Shown piece by piece: positions 47,853-57,110 of a DNA stretch of 64,000 nt. A model generated the notes under the pieces. The model made no database searches. It had not been told where the DNA came from and saw only the letters and a program-made list of their open reading frames with translations. Where the stretch lies: the NCBI RefSeq assembly GCF_014201335.1, contig NZ_JACHEB010000003.1, positions 1-64,000 of the forward strand, written 5' to 3'. Source of the stretch: Tunturiibacter gelidiferens (GTDB taxonomy: Bacteria > Acidobacteriota > Terriglobia > Terriglobales > Acidobacteriaceae). Positions within the stretch are counted from its first letter, which is position 1, and the number at the start of each line of letters is the position of its first letter. The position numbers and the translations under genes were made by a program.

Positions 47853-48668
47853 ATGGCACATCCACAGTTAAGTATCGTAATTCCGGCGTACAACGAGAGC
47901 GCCCGCATCGAGCATGCGTTGGAGCGAGTCTTGTCGTGTGTCGCGGAGCAGGGCTGGGATGCCGAGGTGCTGGTCGTCGACGACGGCTCAACCGACGACA
48001 CTGCCGCCATTGTGCAGCGTTGGATGACCAAATATCCGCGTCTTCACCTTGTGGAGAATCCAGGTAATCGCGGCAAAGGTTACTCGGTCCGCAACGGCCT
48101 TCTACAGGCGGCGGGCGACATCGTCATGTTCACGGATGCTGACCTGTCGGCACCAATGGAAGAAGCTGAGCGTCTCATCGTCGCACTGAATAACGGGGCA
48201 GATGTGGCAATCGGATCCCGCTGGATGGACCGGACTCGCCAGACGATCCACCAACCGCTCTACCGTCAGTTCTTCGGTCGCTGCTTCAACTGGGTCACCC
48301 GAACTGTTATGGGTTTGCCATTCAAAGACACTCAGTGCGGTTTCAAGGCCTTCAAACGATCTGCGGCTCAAGTGATTTTTCGGCTGCAAACTATCGAGCG
48401 CTGGGGCTTCGATCCTGAAATCCTCTTCATCGCCCGCAAGCTAAAGTACGTGGTTCGCGAGGTGCCCGTCACCTGGGGACACGACGAACGTAGCCGTATG
48501 AGTTACCTGAGAGACGGCATCAAGATGCTCGAAGACATGGCACGCATTCGCGGTAACTTCATGGCAGGCCGGTATGACAAGGCCATTGCCGCGATGAAGG
48601 ACACCAGCAGTATGGTCACACCTCAGGTCGAGAAAGTCGTCAAGGTCAGCAGCGTCGAAGCCCGTTAA
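47853..48668 (+). CDS. GT2 glycosyltransferase, dolichyl-phosphate glucosyltransferase-like
   Basis: 271 residues, GT-A fold. LSIVIPAYNESARIEHALER starts the domain. VLVVDDGSTDDTAAIV and VMFTDADLSAPMEEAE give the Asp-x-Asp metal site. GSRWMDRTRQTIHQPLYRQF, DTQCGFKAFKRSAAQVIF and RWGFDPEILFIARKL match the ALG5/polyprenol-phosphate glucosyl- or mannosyl-transferase group. It lacks C-terminal membrane helices, so it is likely peripheral. It probably charges undecaprenyl phosphate with a sugar for envelope glycosylation. No clear Shine-Dalgarno precedes the ATG. Confidence 0.9.
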   Translation: MAHPQLSIVIPAYNESARIEHALERVLSCVAEQGWDAEVLVVDDGSTDDTAAIVQRWMTKYPRLHLVENPGNRGKGYSVRNGLLQAAGDIVMFTDADLSAPMEEAERLIVALNNGADVAIGSRWMDRTRQTIHQPLYRQFFGRCFNWVTRTVMGLPFKDTQCGFKAFKRSAAQVIFRLQTIERWGFDPEILFIARKLKYVVREVPVTWGHDERSRMSYLRDGIKMLEDMARIRGNFMAGRYDKAIAAMKDTSSMVTPQVEKVVKVSSVEAR

Positions 48669-48772
48669 CCGACTCCGTGAGCACGTCGTTCCTCCTCATC
48701 GGTGAAGCGAGCGCTGCGCAGATTCTATGAGTCCCCAATTGGCTTGGAGCGAGTAGGCATGTCCGATAGCCA

Positions 48773-49252
48773 ATGACAAAAAAACCGAAACGCAGCGCTG
48801 GACTGCTCATGTATCGGAAGCGCAGAGATGAGTTGGAAGTGCTTCTTGTTCATCCTGGCGGCCCTCTCTGGGAGAAGAAGGATCAAGGCGCTTGGACGGT
48901 TCCAAAGGGTGAATATGAAGAAAACGAAAAACCCCTCGCAGCAGCGCAGCGAGAGTTTTTCGAGGAAACTGGCTTCATTTCGAGCGGCAACTTTATTGAG
49001 CTAGGGTCCGTGCGACAAAAGAGCGGAAAAGTCGTCATTGCTTGGGCGTTTGAGGGAGACTGCGACCCAGCCCAACTTGTGAGCAACACGTGTGAGATTG
49101 AGTGGCCTCCGAAGTCGAAGAAACGCCTTGAAATCCCAGAGGTCGATCGCGGACGTTGGTTTACTATTTCCACCGCCCGACAGTTCATCCGGCTCGAACA
49201 AGTGCCACTCTTACAAATCTTAGAGAATAAAGTTGCGCCTAAGGGGCTATAA
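48773..49252 (+). CDS. Nudix hydrolase
   Basis: 159 residues. The Nudix box is complete (GEYEENEKPLAAAQREFFEE, then TG, starting near residue 46: Gly-x5-Glu-x7-Arg-Glu-Phe-x-Glu-Glu-x-Gly). The N-terminus (AGLLMYRKRRDELEVLLVHP) and WTVPKGE resemble diadenosine-polyphosphate or NTP hydrolases. The later WPPKSKKRLEIPEVDRGRWF segment is typical of the YfcD/MutT-like group often labelled NTP pyrophosphohydrolase. Substrate unknown. Confidence 0.92.
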   Translation: MTKKPKRSAGLLMYRKRRDELEVLLVHPGGPLWEKKDQGAWTVPKGEYEENEKPLAAAQREFFEETGFISSGNFIELGSVRQKSGKVVIAWAFEGDCDPAQLVSNTCEIEWPPKSKKRLEIPEVDRGRWFTISTARQFIRLEQVPLLQILENKVAPKGL

Positions 49253-49528
49253 CAAAGCCGGTCGACCAACGTGCCGATCTGTCGATACGGCTCGTTCAGA
49301 CCTATATTCCTCAAGAATGTTTGAGAACGCTGGTGCTCGCGCCCGAACTTCCGGATTGGTGACTGGAATCCCTTTGCAGGTCTCGAGACCAGGGTGGAGT
49401 GGAGAAATAGTGAGCTGTACTCCAACTGAAGTTACGCGAGTTCTCGCCAAGTCCCTTGGCTGACCGTGGGGGGTCACCCCAATTTCTCTGTTTTATAACT
49501 TAAGAACCCCGCAACCCGTGTTCATAAA

Positions 49529-49561
49529 ATCATCATGTTCACGTTGTGTGAACTTGATGAT
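49529..49561. repeat. 14-bp inverted repeat with 5-nt spacer
   Basis: ATCATCATGTTCAC-GTTGT-GTGAACTTGATGAT: arms match at 13 of 14 positions. It lies in the gene-poor stretch and contains an ATG. It could be an operator, a transposon remnant or an RNA hairpin; no T run follows. Confidence 0.7.
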
Positions 49562-49578
49562 AGTTCGATTAGTCCTGA

Positions 49579-49806
49579 GAAACAGGGTTTTGGGCAATTA
49601 CAAGGGGCTTTGCCGGGGACCGGACTCTTGAGGCAGTTCGGTTTCACCTTTCGGAGAAGCCAGTTCTCGGACATGTGAACAAAGCAGCAGCCACGTTAAT
49701 TGAGCGGCTTGGCGATTTGTCACTCATCGAGAATCGGACTGATAATTTCCGGATAATCGACCCACAAGAGATGCATTTTGCGGTGCGGTCGATTATGTAC
49801 GGGTAA
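49579..49806 (+). pseudogene. Short open frame, possible gene remnant with winged-helix-like end
   Basis: An open frame of about 75 codons that lacks an ATG. It reads TLEAVRFHLSEKPVLGHVNK, then AAATLIERLGDLSLIENRTD, NFRIIDPQEMHFAVRSIMYG, then stop. The pattern is reminiscent of the winged-helix tails of some ATPases or regulators. Because no proper start exists and an overlapping frame from ATG 49535 ends early, a decayed gene fragment is the likeliest explanation. Weakly supported. Confidence 0.3.
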
Positions 49807-49827
49807 TTCTGACTAGCACCGATAAGG

Positions 49828-50388
49828 TCATTTTACGGAGTATTTAGACCGCTTTCGATCAGTGGGACATATCGGACTGATCCCTCGTCGCAGATCGGCT
49901 CCATATTTGTTTGCGAGGCTTTCCTGGCTTTCCCGGCATATTGCGTGGCCCATCTCGTGGGTGACCGCATAATCGAGGATACTTCCCGGTGGCAGACCGA
50001 ATCTGCGAGCTACCATTGCCTGTCGAGAATCCACGGTTTCAAAGAGTTCCTCTTCGAACACGGTGACGCGAGCGTCGAGTTCGCTGAACGCGGGCGATTC
50101 CGTGTCCCCGCCCAATTCCTTTATCGTCTGCTTCCAGCGTGCTGAACCTGCGAGCACGAATGTCCACTGCCCCATTCTTTCAGTTGGGTATCTTTCGAGA
50201 ACTTTTGCCAGCAGGGCAACGCTCTTAAGACATTGAGATGGGTCGTAGTCCGTTGTGCAGGAGAACGAGACCGCGTGCGAGAGAGAGGCAGGACGGTTTG
50301 GGAGTTCTATCGGCTGAATTCTAATTGACGTCATTTGCGCATTGAGAGAGGAAAGGCAGAGAAAGACGACAACGGTTAAGATTTTCAT
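49828..50388 (-). CDS. Exported zincin-like protein with HEMGH motif
   Basis: 186 residues. A short signal peptide (KILTVVVFLCLSSLNAQ) is followed by an alpha/beta region and AVTHEMGHAICRESQESLAN. HEMGH (144-148) is a canonical zinc-protease motif, with Glu153 or Glu156 downstream as a possible third ligand. Cysteines at 44, 53, 151 and 174 could form disulfides. It does not match a family I recognise; small exported metalloproteases are the nearest idea. The start has GAGG upstream. Divergent from the CadC-like regulator by 232 bases. Activity is untested. Confidence 0.65.
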   Translation of the reverse strand: MKILTVVVFLCLSSLNAQMTSIRIQPIELPNRPASLSHAVSFSCTTDYDPSQCLKSVALLAKVLERYPTERMGQWTFVLAGSARWKQTIKELGGDTESPAFSELDARVTVFEEELFETVDSRQAMVARRFGLPPGSILDYAVTHEMGHAICRESQESLANKYGADLRRGISPICPTDRKRSKYSVK

Positions 50389-50620
50389 CGCGGGAACCTC
50401 ATCGGTTCCGCCTACGTTGCCCGCTTCGACCTGCTACCTCAATGCAAGGCAGGTCATATGTCTGTCATTCAGTAAACTTTGCCTTATTACTGAGATAGCG
50501 GTAACAGTGAGGCCTCAAGCTGCGTTCACAGGGACCACACTCTTCCAGTGCGGTCTCACTGAGGAGAGACCCTACCTCAGGAGAAGCCCAAAATGATAGA
50601 CTTCGTGCCACAGGTGAGCG

Positions 50621-52762
50621 ATGACCGACCGTGCCGAGGTTTCCGGCTCAATACGGTTCGCTCCGTTTGAGCTGGTGCTCGAACCTGAAGAGCTGCGCAA
50701 GAATGGAATACGGGTCAAGGTGTCGGGACAGGCACTCCAGGTCCTTATTGTTCTGGCCTCGGAACCTGGACGACTCGTCACTCGGGAACACCTTCACAAG
50801 GTACTCTGGCCGGCAACGTCCTTTGGAGATTTCGAACACGGATTGAACGCGGCGGTAAACCGTTTACGAGAGATTCTCGGCGACTCTGCCGCGAATCCTA
50901 GATACATCGAGACAATCCCGCGGCAGGGTTATCGATTTATTGCTGCGATGAAGGTCGAAGATGAGCAGGTTGCGTCACTGCCGCATCTTGCGACTGAACC
51001 TGCAAGACCGCCTGCAAAGCTACCTCTTCGGAGGTGGTGGATTCCACTGGCTATCGCAGCATGTATCCTCATCGGCCTGGTAGGACTTCGACTTAAAACC
51101 AGGCTTGATGAAGCGTCGCGACTGTCGAGGATTCAGCGCATCTCTGTTGTTCCGCTTACGTCTCTGCCAGGCGATGTGACCTCGCCTGCCTTTTCGCCGG
51201 ATGGAAGCGAGGTCGCATTCGGGTGGGACGGTGAGACGAATGGTGCAGGATACGATCTCTATGTGAAGGTAATAGGTTCCGAGAACCCATTGCGCATCAC
51301 TCGGCATCCGTCCGAAAAACTATCGATAGCCTGGTCGCCGGATGGACGCACCATCGCGATCAGCCGCGTTTCAAAAGAGGGCCCTTCCGGTATCTTTCTG
51401 GTTCCGCCGACCGGTGGCCCCGAACGGAAGATTTATTCTCGAAGCTCGACGTACTGGTATGGGAATGAACTCAGCTGGTCTCCTGATGGCAAGTATCTCG
51501 CTTTCACGGACCACCCGGAAACCTCCTACCAATCGATAATCCTTTATCTGCTCTCGATGAGCACATTGAAGACGATGCCAGTGAAGACGGACTGCAAGGA
51601 CTCCGTCTCACCTGCCTTTGCCCCAAAAGGCGAACTTTTGGCATGGGTTTGTTTGGATAAGTGGGGAAGCGAGTCTTTACGTCTCCTGAATTTGGGCGAC
51701 GGAAGCACCACAGAGATACTGAAGGGACATGAAATGATCGGCGGTATCGCCTGGTCAAGAGGTGGCGACAACATCTTTTTCAGTTCCCCCGTGATGGGAG
51801 GTGGTCTTTGGGAAGTTGGTCTCACTCACCCGGAGCGAGCGCAAAGACTACCGATTGGACATGATGTTTCGGATGTGACCGTTAGTTTGTCCGGCCATCG
51901 TCTTGTCTATTTGCAAAGCTCGACCAATACCAATATCTGGCGGCTTGATCTTCAAGGATCTCCAGCGCAAGCGCACAAGCTAATCGTCTCCTCGGCTGAA
52001 CAGGAATCAGCCAGCATCTCGCCAGATGGCAGAAGAATAGCGTTCGAGTCTGACCGTAGCGGAGTCCTTGAAATTTGGGTCTGCGATGCTGACGGATCCA
52101 ACGTTCTCCAACTGACCTCCTTCGGTGTTATTGCGACCGGCACGCCACGCTGGTCTCCCGACGGAGGTCTAATCGCTTTTGACTCTCGACTCGGTGGCGA
52201 ATCGAATCTCTACACGGTCGATCCGGCGGGAGGCGTTCCAGCAAAACTCAATATCGATGTATCCGACAACTCTATGCCAAGCTGGTCACCAGACGGTAAG
52301 TGGATCTATTTCATGCAGGGTGATGACACTGCCGAACCTTCCGTCTGGAGGGTACCGTCGCAAGGCGGTCATGCTGTGCAGCTTGCGAGCGTTCCAGCAG
52401 CCACACCTTTGGCGTCACCTGACGGTCAATATGTCTACTTCTTTCGAAACAAGAAGCTCTGGCGCATGATGCCAGATGGCTCTTCGCCCGAAGAGGTAAA
52501 AGGTATGCCGGAGCTAAGCTTTCAGGGAACCGAATGGTTTCCCTCCAAAGCGGGAATCTACTTCATGTCCCACGAGAACGGTAAGGCGACGATCGAGCTC
52601 TACGACACCAGAACCCAAAAGATTAGCCCTGTTTTCTCGCTCGAAAAGTCTCCTCCGTATTGGATCGGCGCAATGCCGGTTTCTCCGGATGGTAAGTGGA
52701 TGCTGTTCCCACAAGTCGATGCGCATTCCAGCAATCTGATGCTCGTTGAAAACATGCAGTAG
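50621..52762 (+). CDS. CadC-like membrane regulator with TolB-type beta-propeller
   Basis: 713 residues. An N-terminal OmpR-type winged helix (12-108: SIRFAPFELVLEPEELRKNG, PRYIETIPRQGYRFIAAMK) is followed by a single membrane helix (RWWIPLAIAACILIGLVGL, about 142-162). The C-terminus is a periplasmic run of PD40/WD40-like repeats (SPDGSEVAFGWDG, SWSPDGKYLAFTD, SPDGRRIAFESDRSG, SWSPDGKWIYFMQGDD). It is a one-component regulator that senses outside and binds DNA inside. Such fusions are expanded in acidobacteria. No matching target is obvious; the receptor gene at 53-57 kb is downstream and convergent. Confidence 0.9.
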   Translation: MTDRAEVSGSIRFAPFELVLEPEELRKNGIRVKVSGQALQVLIVLASEPGRLVTREHLHKVLWPATSFGDFEHGLNAAVNRLREILGDSAANPRYIETIPRQGYRFIAAMKVEDEQVASLPHLATEPARPPAKLPLRRWWIPLAIAACILIGLVGLRLKTRLDEASRLSRIQRISVVPLTSLPGDVTSPAFSPDGSEVAFGWDGETNGAGYDLYVKVIGSENPLRITRHPSEKLSIAWSPDGRTIAISRVSKEGPSGIFLVPPTGGPERKIYSRSSTYWYGNELSWSPDGKYLAFTDHPETSYQSIILYLLSMSTLKTMPVKTDCKDSVSPAFAPKGELLAWVCLDKWGSESLRLLNLGDGSTTEILKGHEMIGGIAWSRGGDNIFFSSPVMGGGLWEVGLTHPERAQRLPIGHDVSDVTVSLSGHRLVYLQSSTNTNIWRLDLQGSPAQAHKLIVSSAEQESASISPDGRRIAFESDRSGVLEIWVCDADGSNVLQLTSFGVIATGTPRWSPDGGLIAFDSRLGGESNLYTVDPAGGVPAKLNIDVSDNSMPSWSPDGKWIYFMQGDDTAEPSVWRVPSQGGHAVQLASVPAATPLASPDGQYVYFFRNKKLWRMMPDGSSPEEVKGMPELSFQGTEWFPSKAGIYFMSHENGKATIELYDTRTQKISPVFSLEKSPPYWIGAMPVSPDGKWMLFPQVDAHSSNLMLVENMQ

Positions 52763-53151
52763 ATACCAAACTATGCCGCAGGTCGCCCCCAAATACCCTC
52801 CGACGAGATGACCGACAACCGGTGGTTATAGATTGGCAGTAACAAAGGAATCACTTGCCGAGGCAGGATGCCAGATCCACATGTCGGAAGAGTCTGCTTC
52901 TCGGACTAGCTCCACCGATAGCTAGTTCAACCGGACAAGTGTCTGAGATGCCCGTTACTCGTCCATTTTGAGTTGCGGCGACATTCGGGTTGGGCGGATG
53001 GTCTACCATTCGCGAGTGGAGAAGGCGCTGTTGCCCGTTCTGAAGATTGCATCGAGAGATACAAATCAATCGTGAGCGTGGTAACAACGCCTACCGGCCA
53101 CATGGACCCCAACTCCTTGGCAAAATGCGCGTAATGTCATCGTCGCCGCCA
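52763..53151. other. Gene-free stretch between convergent regulator and receptor genes
   Basis: About 390 bases between two convergent stops. No credible gene, RNA or strong terminator hairpin was seen. A short minus-strand frame (52851-53087) lacks any recognisable features. Confidence 0.5.
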
Positions 53152-56100
53152 TCAGAACATCACCTTGAGGGCAAATTGGTATTGGCGCGGGGTGTAATTG
53201 GGATCAGTTTGAGCGATCGATCCGAAGGCGGAGTTACCAAATGAATCGCCTGGTTGACCGTTCTGTAGGTAAAAATTGGGGGTGTTCGAGATATTGAAGC
53301 TTTCCACGCGGAACTGGACATTCGCTCGTTCTCCGATAGGAAAGTTTTTGAAAAGCGAAAGATCTACGTGGCGGAAATGGGGACCGAACAGCGAGTTGCG
53401 CTGGGCTGTCCCAATCGTTCCAAGGGGCTGAGGAGCAAATTTGGTCGTGTCAAAGAAGTGAGCCAGGGTTTTGTGACTTATTCGAGCATCCCCAAGTTGG
53501 TCGGGACGATCCTGGCCAACAGCGTTTTGCGGAGTCGCACGATTGTTGTAGCCATGGGCTACTCCGTCGCTTTCGATTGGGTTATCCGCCGCGGCGCCCG
53601 TGTTGGTAATCGTGAAGGGCTTCCCACCCTGCCAAGCGGTTATCGTATTGATTTGCCATCCTGACAAAGCTGCCTTTTTGAAGCCAGTGAACTGCTTTCC
53701 ATACTGAATCTCGTAGTTCAGCGAGAGGGCGAAGCGGTTCTGAATATCGTTCTCCGCAATGCCATACTCTATCTGACGAATATGGGTTGGGTCAGCGTTA
53801 CTCCACCCCTGGTTATTTCCTTGTTGAGAGAAGCCTGTGATATCGCTTAGCCCCTTAGCCCACGTATAGTTCGCATCGAATGCCAGTCCTTCAGTGAAAC
53901 GACGTTGAAAGGAGGTTTGCAGTGAATTGTAATTCGATATGCCTTCGCTGGCGATGTAGCTGATGTTACCCAGATTAGAGCTTGGATGAAGCGGGTCGAG
54001 ATTAGGGTTGAAGATGTGATCGAGGGGACGAGCTGCCGCAGTTGGATTTGTGATGGGATTGAACGGTGCGGGTTGATTGATGTTATTGATCGACTCCGGT
54101 AGATGTTGGCCAATATTGCCAATGTAGCCAATAGTAAAGACATTCGCACCGAACTGTTGCTCGACTTGCAGGTTGAATTGCTGAATGAGAGCTGACTTGA
54201 AGTGAGTAGCCTCAGCTACGAACGCCAACCCCGGGATGGTAGCCAGGTTTGAGAGTTGAGCTGGAGTGGGTGGCACAGGGGTTGGCAGTCCTTCGTTTAG
54301 AGTTCCAGGTGCGCCCTGAGTCGCGCAGTCTGGGTTTTGGCCTGTGCTCGAGCCGGGCACAGTGGCTTCAATCTCCACTGCAATAGAGGACTGGCAAGAG
54401 GGAGTGAAGACAGAGGTAAATGGTGCATTCTTCAGATCCGCGTTTGAGGTGTAGTTGCCGGGAAAGAAGCTTAGTCCATATCCGCCACGCAGAACGGTGG
54501 TGGGTCTCAACAAGATTGAAAAACCAATGCGCGGCGCGACATTGGAATAATCAGTCGGAATATCCACTTGGGAATTGACACCATTGACGCCAGCTATCTT
54601 CAACGCGCTAGAAACCGTAGTGGGACTAGATGTGAGCGCTTGCAGATAGTCGAAGTTCGAGATGTGATTGTGTGCTTCGGTGAAAGGCGTGAAGACGTCA
54701 TAACGAATTCCAGCGAGTACGGTGAGCCTTTGGTTCACCTTCCAACTGTCTTGCACAAAGCCGCTTGGCTCGTAGCTGCGGTAGTCGGGTGGGAAGAGGT
54801 TGAAGTTTCGCTGTTCTCCTGCGAAAGCGCCGACCAGGGTCGAGGCAAGGTTATTGTTCTGTTGAGTTAATGGGTCTGGAGAACTATCGCTTGGCAGATT
54901 GAACTGATAGAAACCAACTGCAGACGCGCTTTGAACATTCCGAGCCTGTCTGCGAAGAAAAGCTAGGCCGGCTTTGATGTTGTGGTTCCCTTTGGTCCAG
55001 CTAACCGTACCGGAGTACTGAAAGGTGTTGTCGATGTCCTGCAGAGGAACAAATGCTCCATCTCCAATATCGCCGAAGGGACCGACATTGATTGGGGTCA
55101 AGGAGTCGGCAAAAGGACTGAACGCAGTCATACTCGCAGGAAAGCCGATAGCCTGATCGGCGTTCTTCCCGTAGTTGAGTGGAAGTGAGAGATTGTTGAT
55201 ACGCGTGAACGCTGCTCTCAGGTCAAGTAGAAGGCTGGGATTGAAGATGTGCGTGTAGCCCAATACATACTGTTGAGCTACATCTGTCGCTGGTCCGTCG
55301 AAGTTGAACCTGCCGCCGCTTATTTCCAGACCATTTACAACTCCAAAGTTCGGCGGCGTGAAGGTATCAACAGTGTTGTAGGAGAAGCGGGCGAAGAGGA
55401 GGTTTTTATCATTGATCTTGTGATCGACTCGAGCGTCGTACGTGTTGGCATTCTGTGTCTTGTTTGGACTGATGGTGAAGTTGTTGCTGAGCACAGAAGG
55501 GTTTGTGTTAGTAGGAGCCGGGAATAATTTTAAGTAGTTTAATGCGATTGGATTGATCGGTCGGTTCGCTGTGCCGTTACTCGTTGAGAGCAATGCCTGA
55601 GGCGAACCGCCGTTCAGGCTGTTAATGTCATCGTATGCAGTAATGTTTGGGACGGTGCCAGTGTCGGTCACCCCTGAAACCTGCCGTAATCCCTCGAAAT
55701 CAAAATAGAAGAAAGTTTTGTCCCGGAATATTGGGCCGCCGATGCTAGCACCATATTGATTCTGGCGTAGCTCGGGTTTGTTACCGGTCGACTGAAAGAA
55801 ATTGCGAGCGTCAAAGATATCGTTGCGAAAATACTCGTACACGGAGCCATGAAACTGGTTCGTTCCAGAACGAGTGACGATGTTGATGACACCACCGGCA
55901 GTACGTCCAGCCTCTGCAGCATAGCTATTCGTCTGGACGGTGATTTCCTGAATACCTTCTACATTGGGTTTGACTCCGATAGTGCCGATAATGCGTTCGT
56001 TGTCATCGACTCCATCGACCACCCAATTGTTGAGAGTATCGTCCTGACCATTAACGGAGAGACCGGCAGCATTTGTTCGGCGATCATCAGGACGGCCACC

Positions 56101-56667
56101 GCTGCTCAGCCCATTCCCTGGACCTTCGTTGGCGCCTGGGACGAGTTGAACCAGTTGAACGAAATTACGACCGTTGAGCGGGAGGTCCTGCACCGCTTTG
56201 GCGGTAACGGTTGAACTGACTGTTGCGTTATCAGCTTGGAGTAACGGAGTGCTGGCAGTAACTTCAATAGTGGTTGATTCTGATCCGAGTTGTAGGTGAA
56301 CGTCTGCGCGTGCGCGATCACCTGCCTCCACTGCGAGATCTCTGGTAATAGCTTCCTGAAAACCTCCTGCCTTTACGGTGACGGAATAATGTCCAACAGG
56401 AAGGAGCGTGAAGTTGTAGTCGCCAGAATTGTTCGATTGTGTAGTCCGCTTCTCATTTGTACCGAGGTTGTTGAGGGTCACTGTGGCGTTAGGCACCACA
56501 GCGCCAGTGATATCGGTCACTGTTCCGAGAATGTCGGCGGTTGTTAGCTGTCCTACGACGGGTAGTGTGAAGAGTAGTGAAATTGTCAGAAGGAAGCCTA
56601 ATTGGATTCCTTTCCGGAGGATTGCGCGTCCGCATTGGCCAATGCGATTCATCAGGTTGCGTTTCAT
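53152..56667 (-). CDS. Oar-like TonB-dependent receptor with carboxypeptidase-regulatory domain
   Basis: 1171 residues. Signal peptide about 15-40 (GIQLGFLLTISLLFTLPVVG). The N-terminal Ig-like carboxypeptidase-regulatory domain has DILGTVTDITGAVVPNATVT and NNSGDYNFTLLPVGHYSVTV. The plug has LLQADNATVSSTVTAKAVQD, then LPLNGRNFVQLVQLVPG, and TNSYAAEAGRTAGGVINIVT, then RSGTNQFHGSVYEYFRN. A large outer-membrane barrel ends in PRQYQFALKVMF with terminal Phe. This architecture is the acidobacterial Oar/Cna-B-type receptor, thought to take up oligosaccharides, peptides or polymers. The ATG at 56667 has GAGG upstream; the frame from 56751 is an extension. It depends on TonB, one of which is at 34-35 kb. 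Confidence 0.93.
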   Translation of the reverse strand: MKRNLMNRIGQCGRAILRKGIQLGFLLTISLLFTLPVVGQLTTADILGTVTDITGAVVPNATVTLNNLGTNEKRTTQSNNSGDYNFTLLPVGHYSVTVKAGGFQEAITRDLAVEAGDRARADVHLQLGSESTTIEVTASTPLLQADNATVSSTVTAKAVQDLPLNGRNFVQLVQLVPGANEGPGNGLSSGGRPDDRRTNAAGLSVNGQDDTLNNWVVDGVDDNERIIGTIGVKPNVEGIQEITVQTNSYAAEAGRTAGGVINIVTRSGTNQFHGSVYEYFRNDIFDARNFFQSTGNKPELRQNQYGASIGGPIFRDKTFFYFDFEGLRQVSGVTDTGTVPNITAYDDINSLNGGSPQALLSTSNGTANRPINPIALNYLKLFPAPTNTNPSVLSNNFTISPNKTQNANTYDARVDHKINDKNLLFARFSYNTVDTFTPPNFGVVNGLEISGGRFNFDGPATDVAQQYVLGYTHIFNPSLLLDLRAAFTRINNLSLPLNYGKNADQAIGFPASMTAFSPFADSLTPINVGPFGDIGDGAFVPLQDIDNTFQYSGTVSWTKGNHNIKAGLAFLRRQARNVQSASAVGFYQFNLPSDSSPDPLTQQNNNLASTLVGAFAGEQRNFNLFPPDYRSYEPSGFVQDSWKVNQRLTVLAGIRYDVFTPFTEAHNHISNFDYLQALTSSPTTVSSALKIAGVNGVNSQVDIPTDYSNVAPRIGFSILLRPTTVLRGGYGLSFFPGNYTSNADLKNAPFTSVFTPSCQSSIAVEIEATVPGSSTGQNPDCATQGAPGTLNEGLPTPVPPTPAQLSNLATIPGLAFVAEATHFKSALIQQFNLQVEQQFGANVFTIGYIGNIGQHLPESINNINQPAPFNPITNPTAAARPLDHIFNPNLDPLHPSSNLGNISYIASEGISNYNSLQTSFQRRFTEGLAFDANYTWAKGLSDITGFSQQGNNQGWSNADPTHIRQIEYGIAENDIQNRFALSLNYEIQYGKQFTGFKKAALSGWQINTITAWQGGKPFTITNTGAAADNPIESDGVAHGYNNRATPQNAVGQDRPDQLGDARISHKTLAHFFDTTKFAPQPLGTIGTAQRNSLFGPHFRHVDLSLFKNFPIGERANVQFRVESFNISNTPNFYLQNGQPGDSFGNSAFGSIAQTDPNYTPRQYQFALKVMF

Positions 56668-57110
56668 AGTTAGTATCCTCGGTGCCTTTGCGAGAGTCTC
56701 TTTTCTCGATAAGCACGGAATCAACATTAGAAGCAGTCTCCGCGAAATCACAGGTCCACGTTGGATTACTTTGGCATGGCCATTCTCACTTTTGGCTCTT
56801 ACTCGACTAGCAACTCTTAATAAAACTAGCTAACCTTTCTGCGCTTGAAAGGTCTCTCTTAGTTGCGGTCTTTGTTGGTAGCTTAGATAGATTGTTACGC
56901 AACGCATCGTGTTAAGACTTTCGCCCTCCGAGTCTCCAAATGACAGCGGCTTGCAAGTTTGATCTGCACTGATGGCGAAGAATAGCGCGAGAGTTTTGAT
57001 AGCTCAATAGACAGGTAGGAGCGCGGTCAATGACCGGATGCGCAAACTCTCTTTCATTCCAAATCGTCGTCGTTTGACGAATAAGAATAATTATCGTTTA
57101 CTAGTTCTTG
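56668..57110. other. Long divergent spacer between receptor and Fur-family gene
   Basis: About 440 bases carrying the promoters of the receptor (minus) and the Fur-type regulator (plus). Apart from a PerR/Fur-like dyad at 57083-57098, no gene or RNA was recognised. Confidence 0.5.
57083..57098. promoter_or_regulatory. Fur/PerR-like box upstream of fur-type gene
   Basis: AAGAATAATTATCGTT is an AT-rich dyad around ATAATTAT with 12 of 16 symmetric positions, 12 bases before the start codon. It resembles Fur/PerR operator sequences and could mediate autoregulation and control of katG. Confidence 0.5.

Larger units (their letters stand above)
49253..49827. other. Gene-poor stretch after Nudix gene
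   Basis: About 575 bases without an intact gene. It holds a strong inverted repeat (49529-49561) and a short open frame without a good start (49579-49806). Composition is more AT-rich than the neighbours. It may be a site of past insertion or gene decay. Confidence 0.6.
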
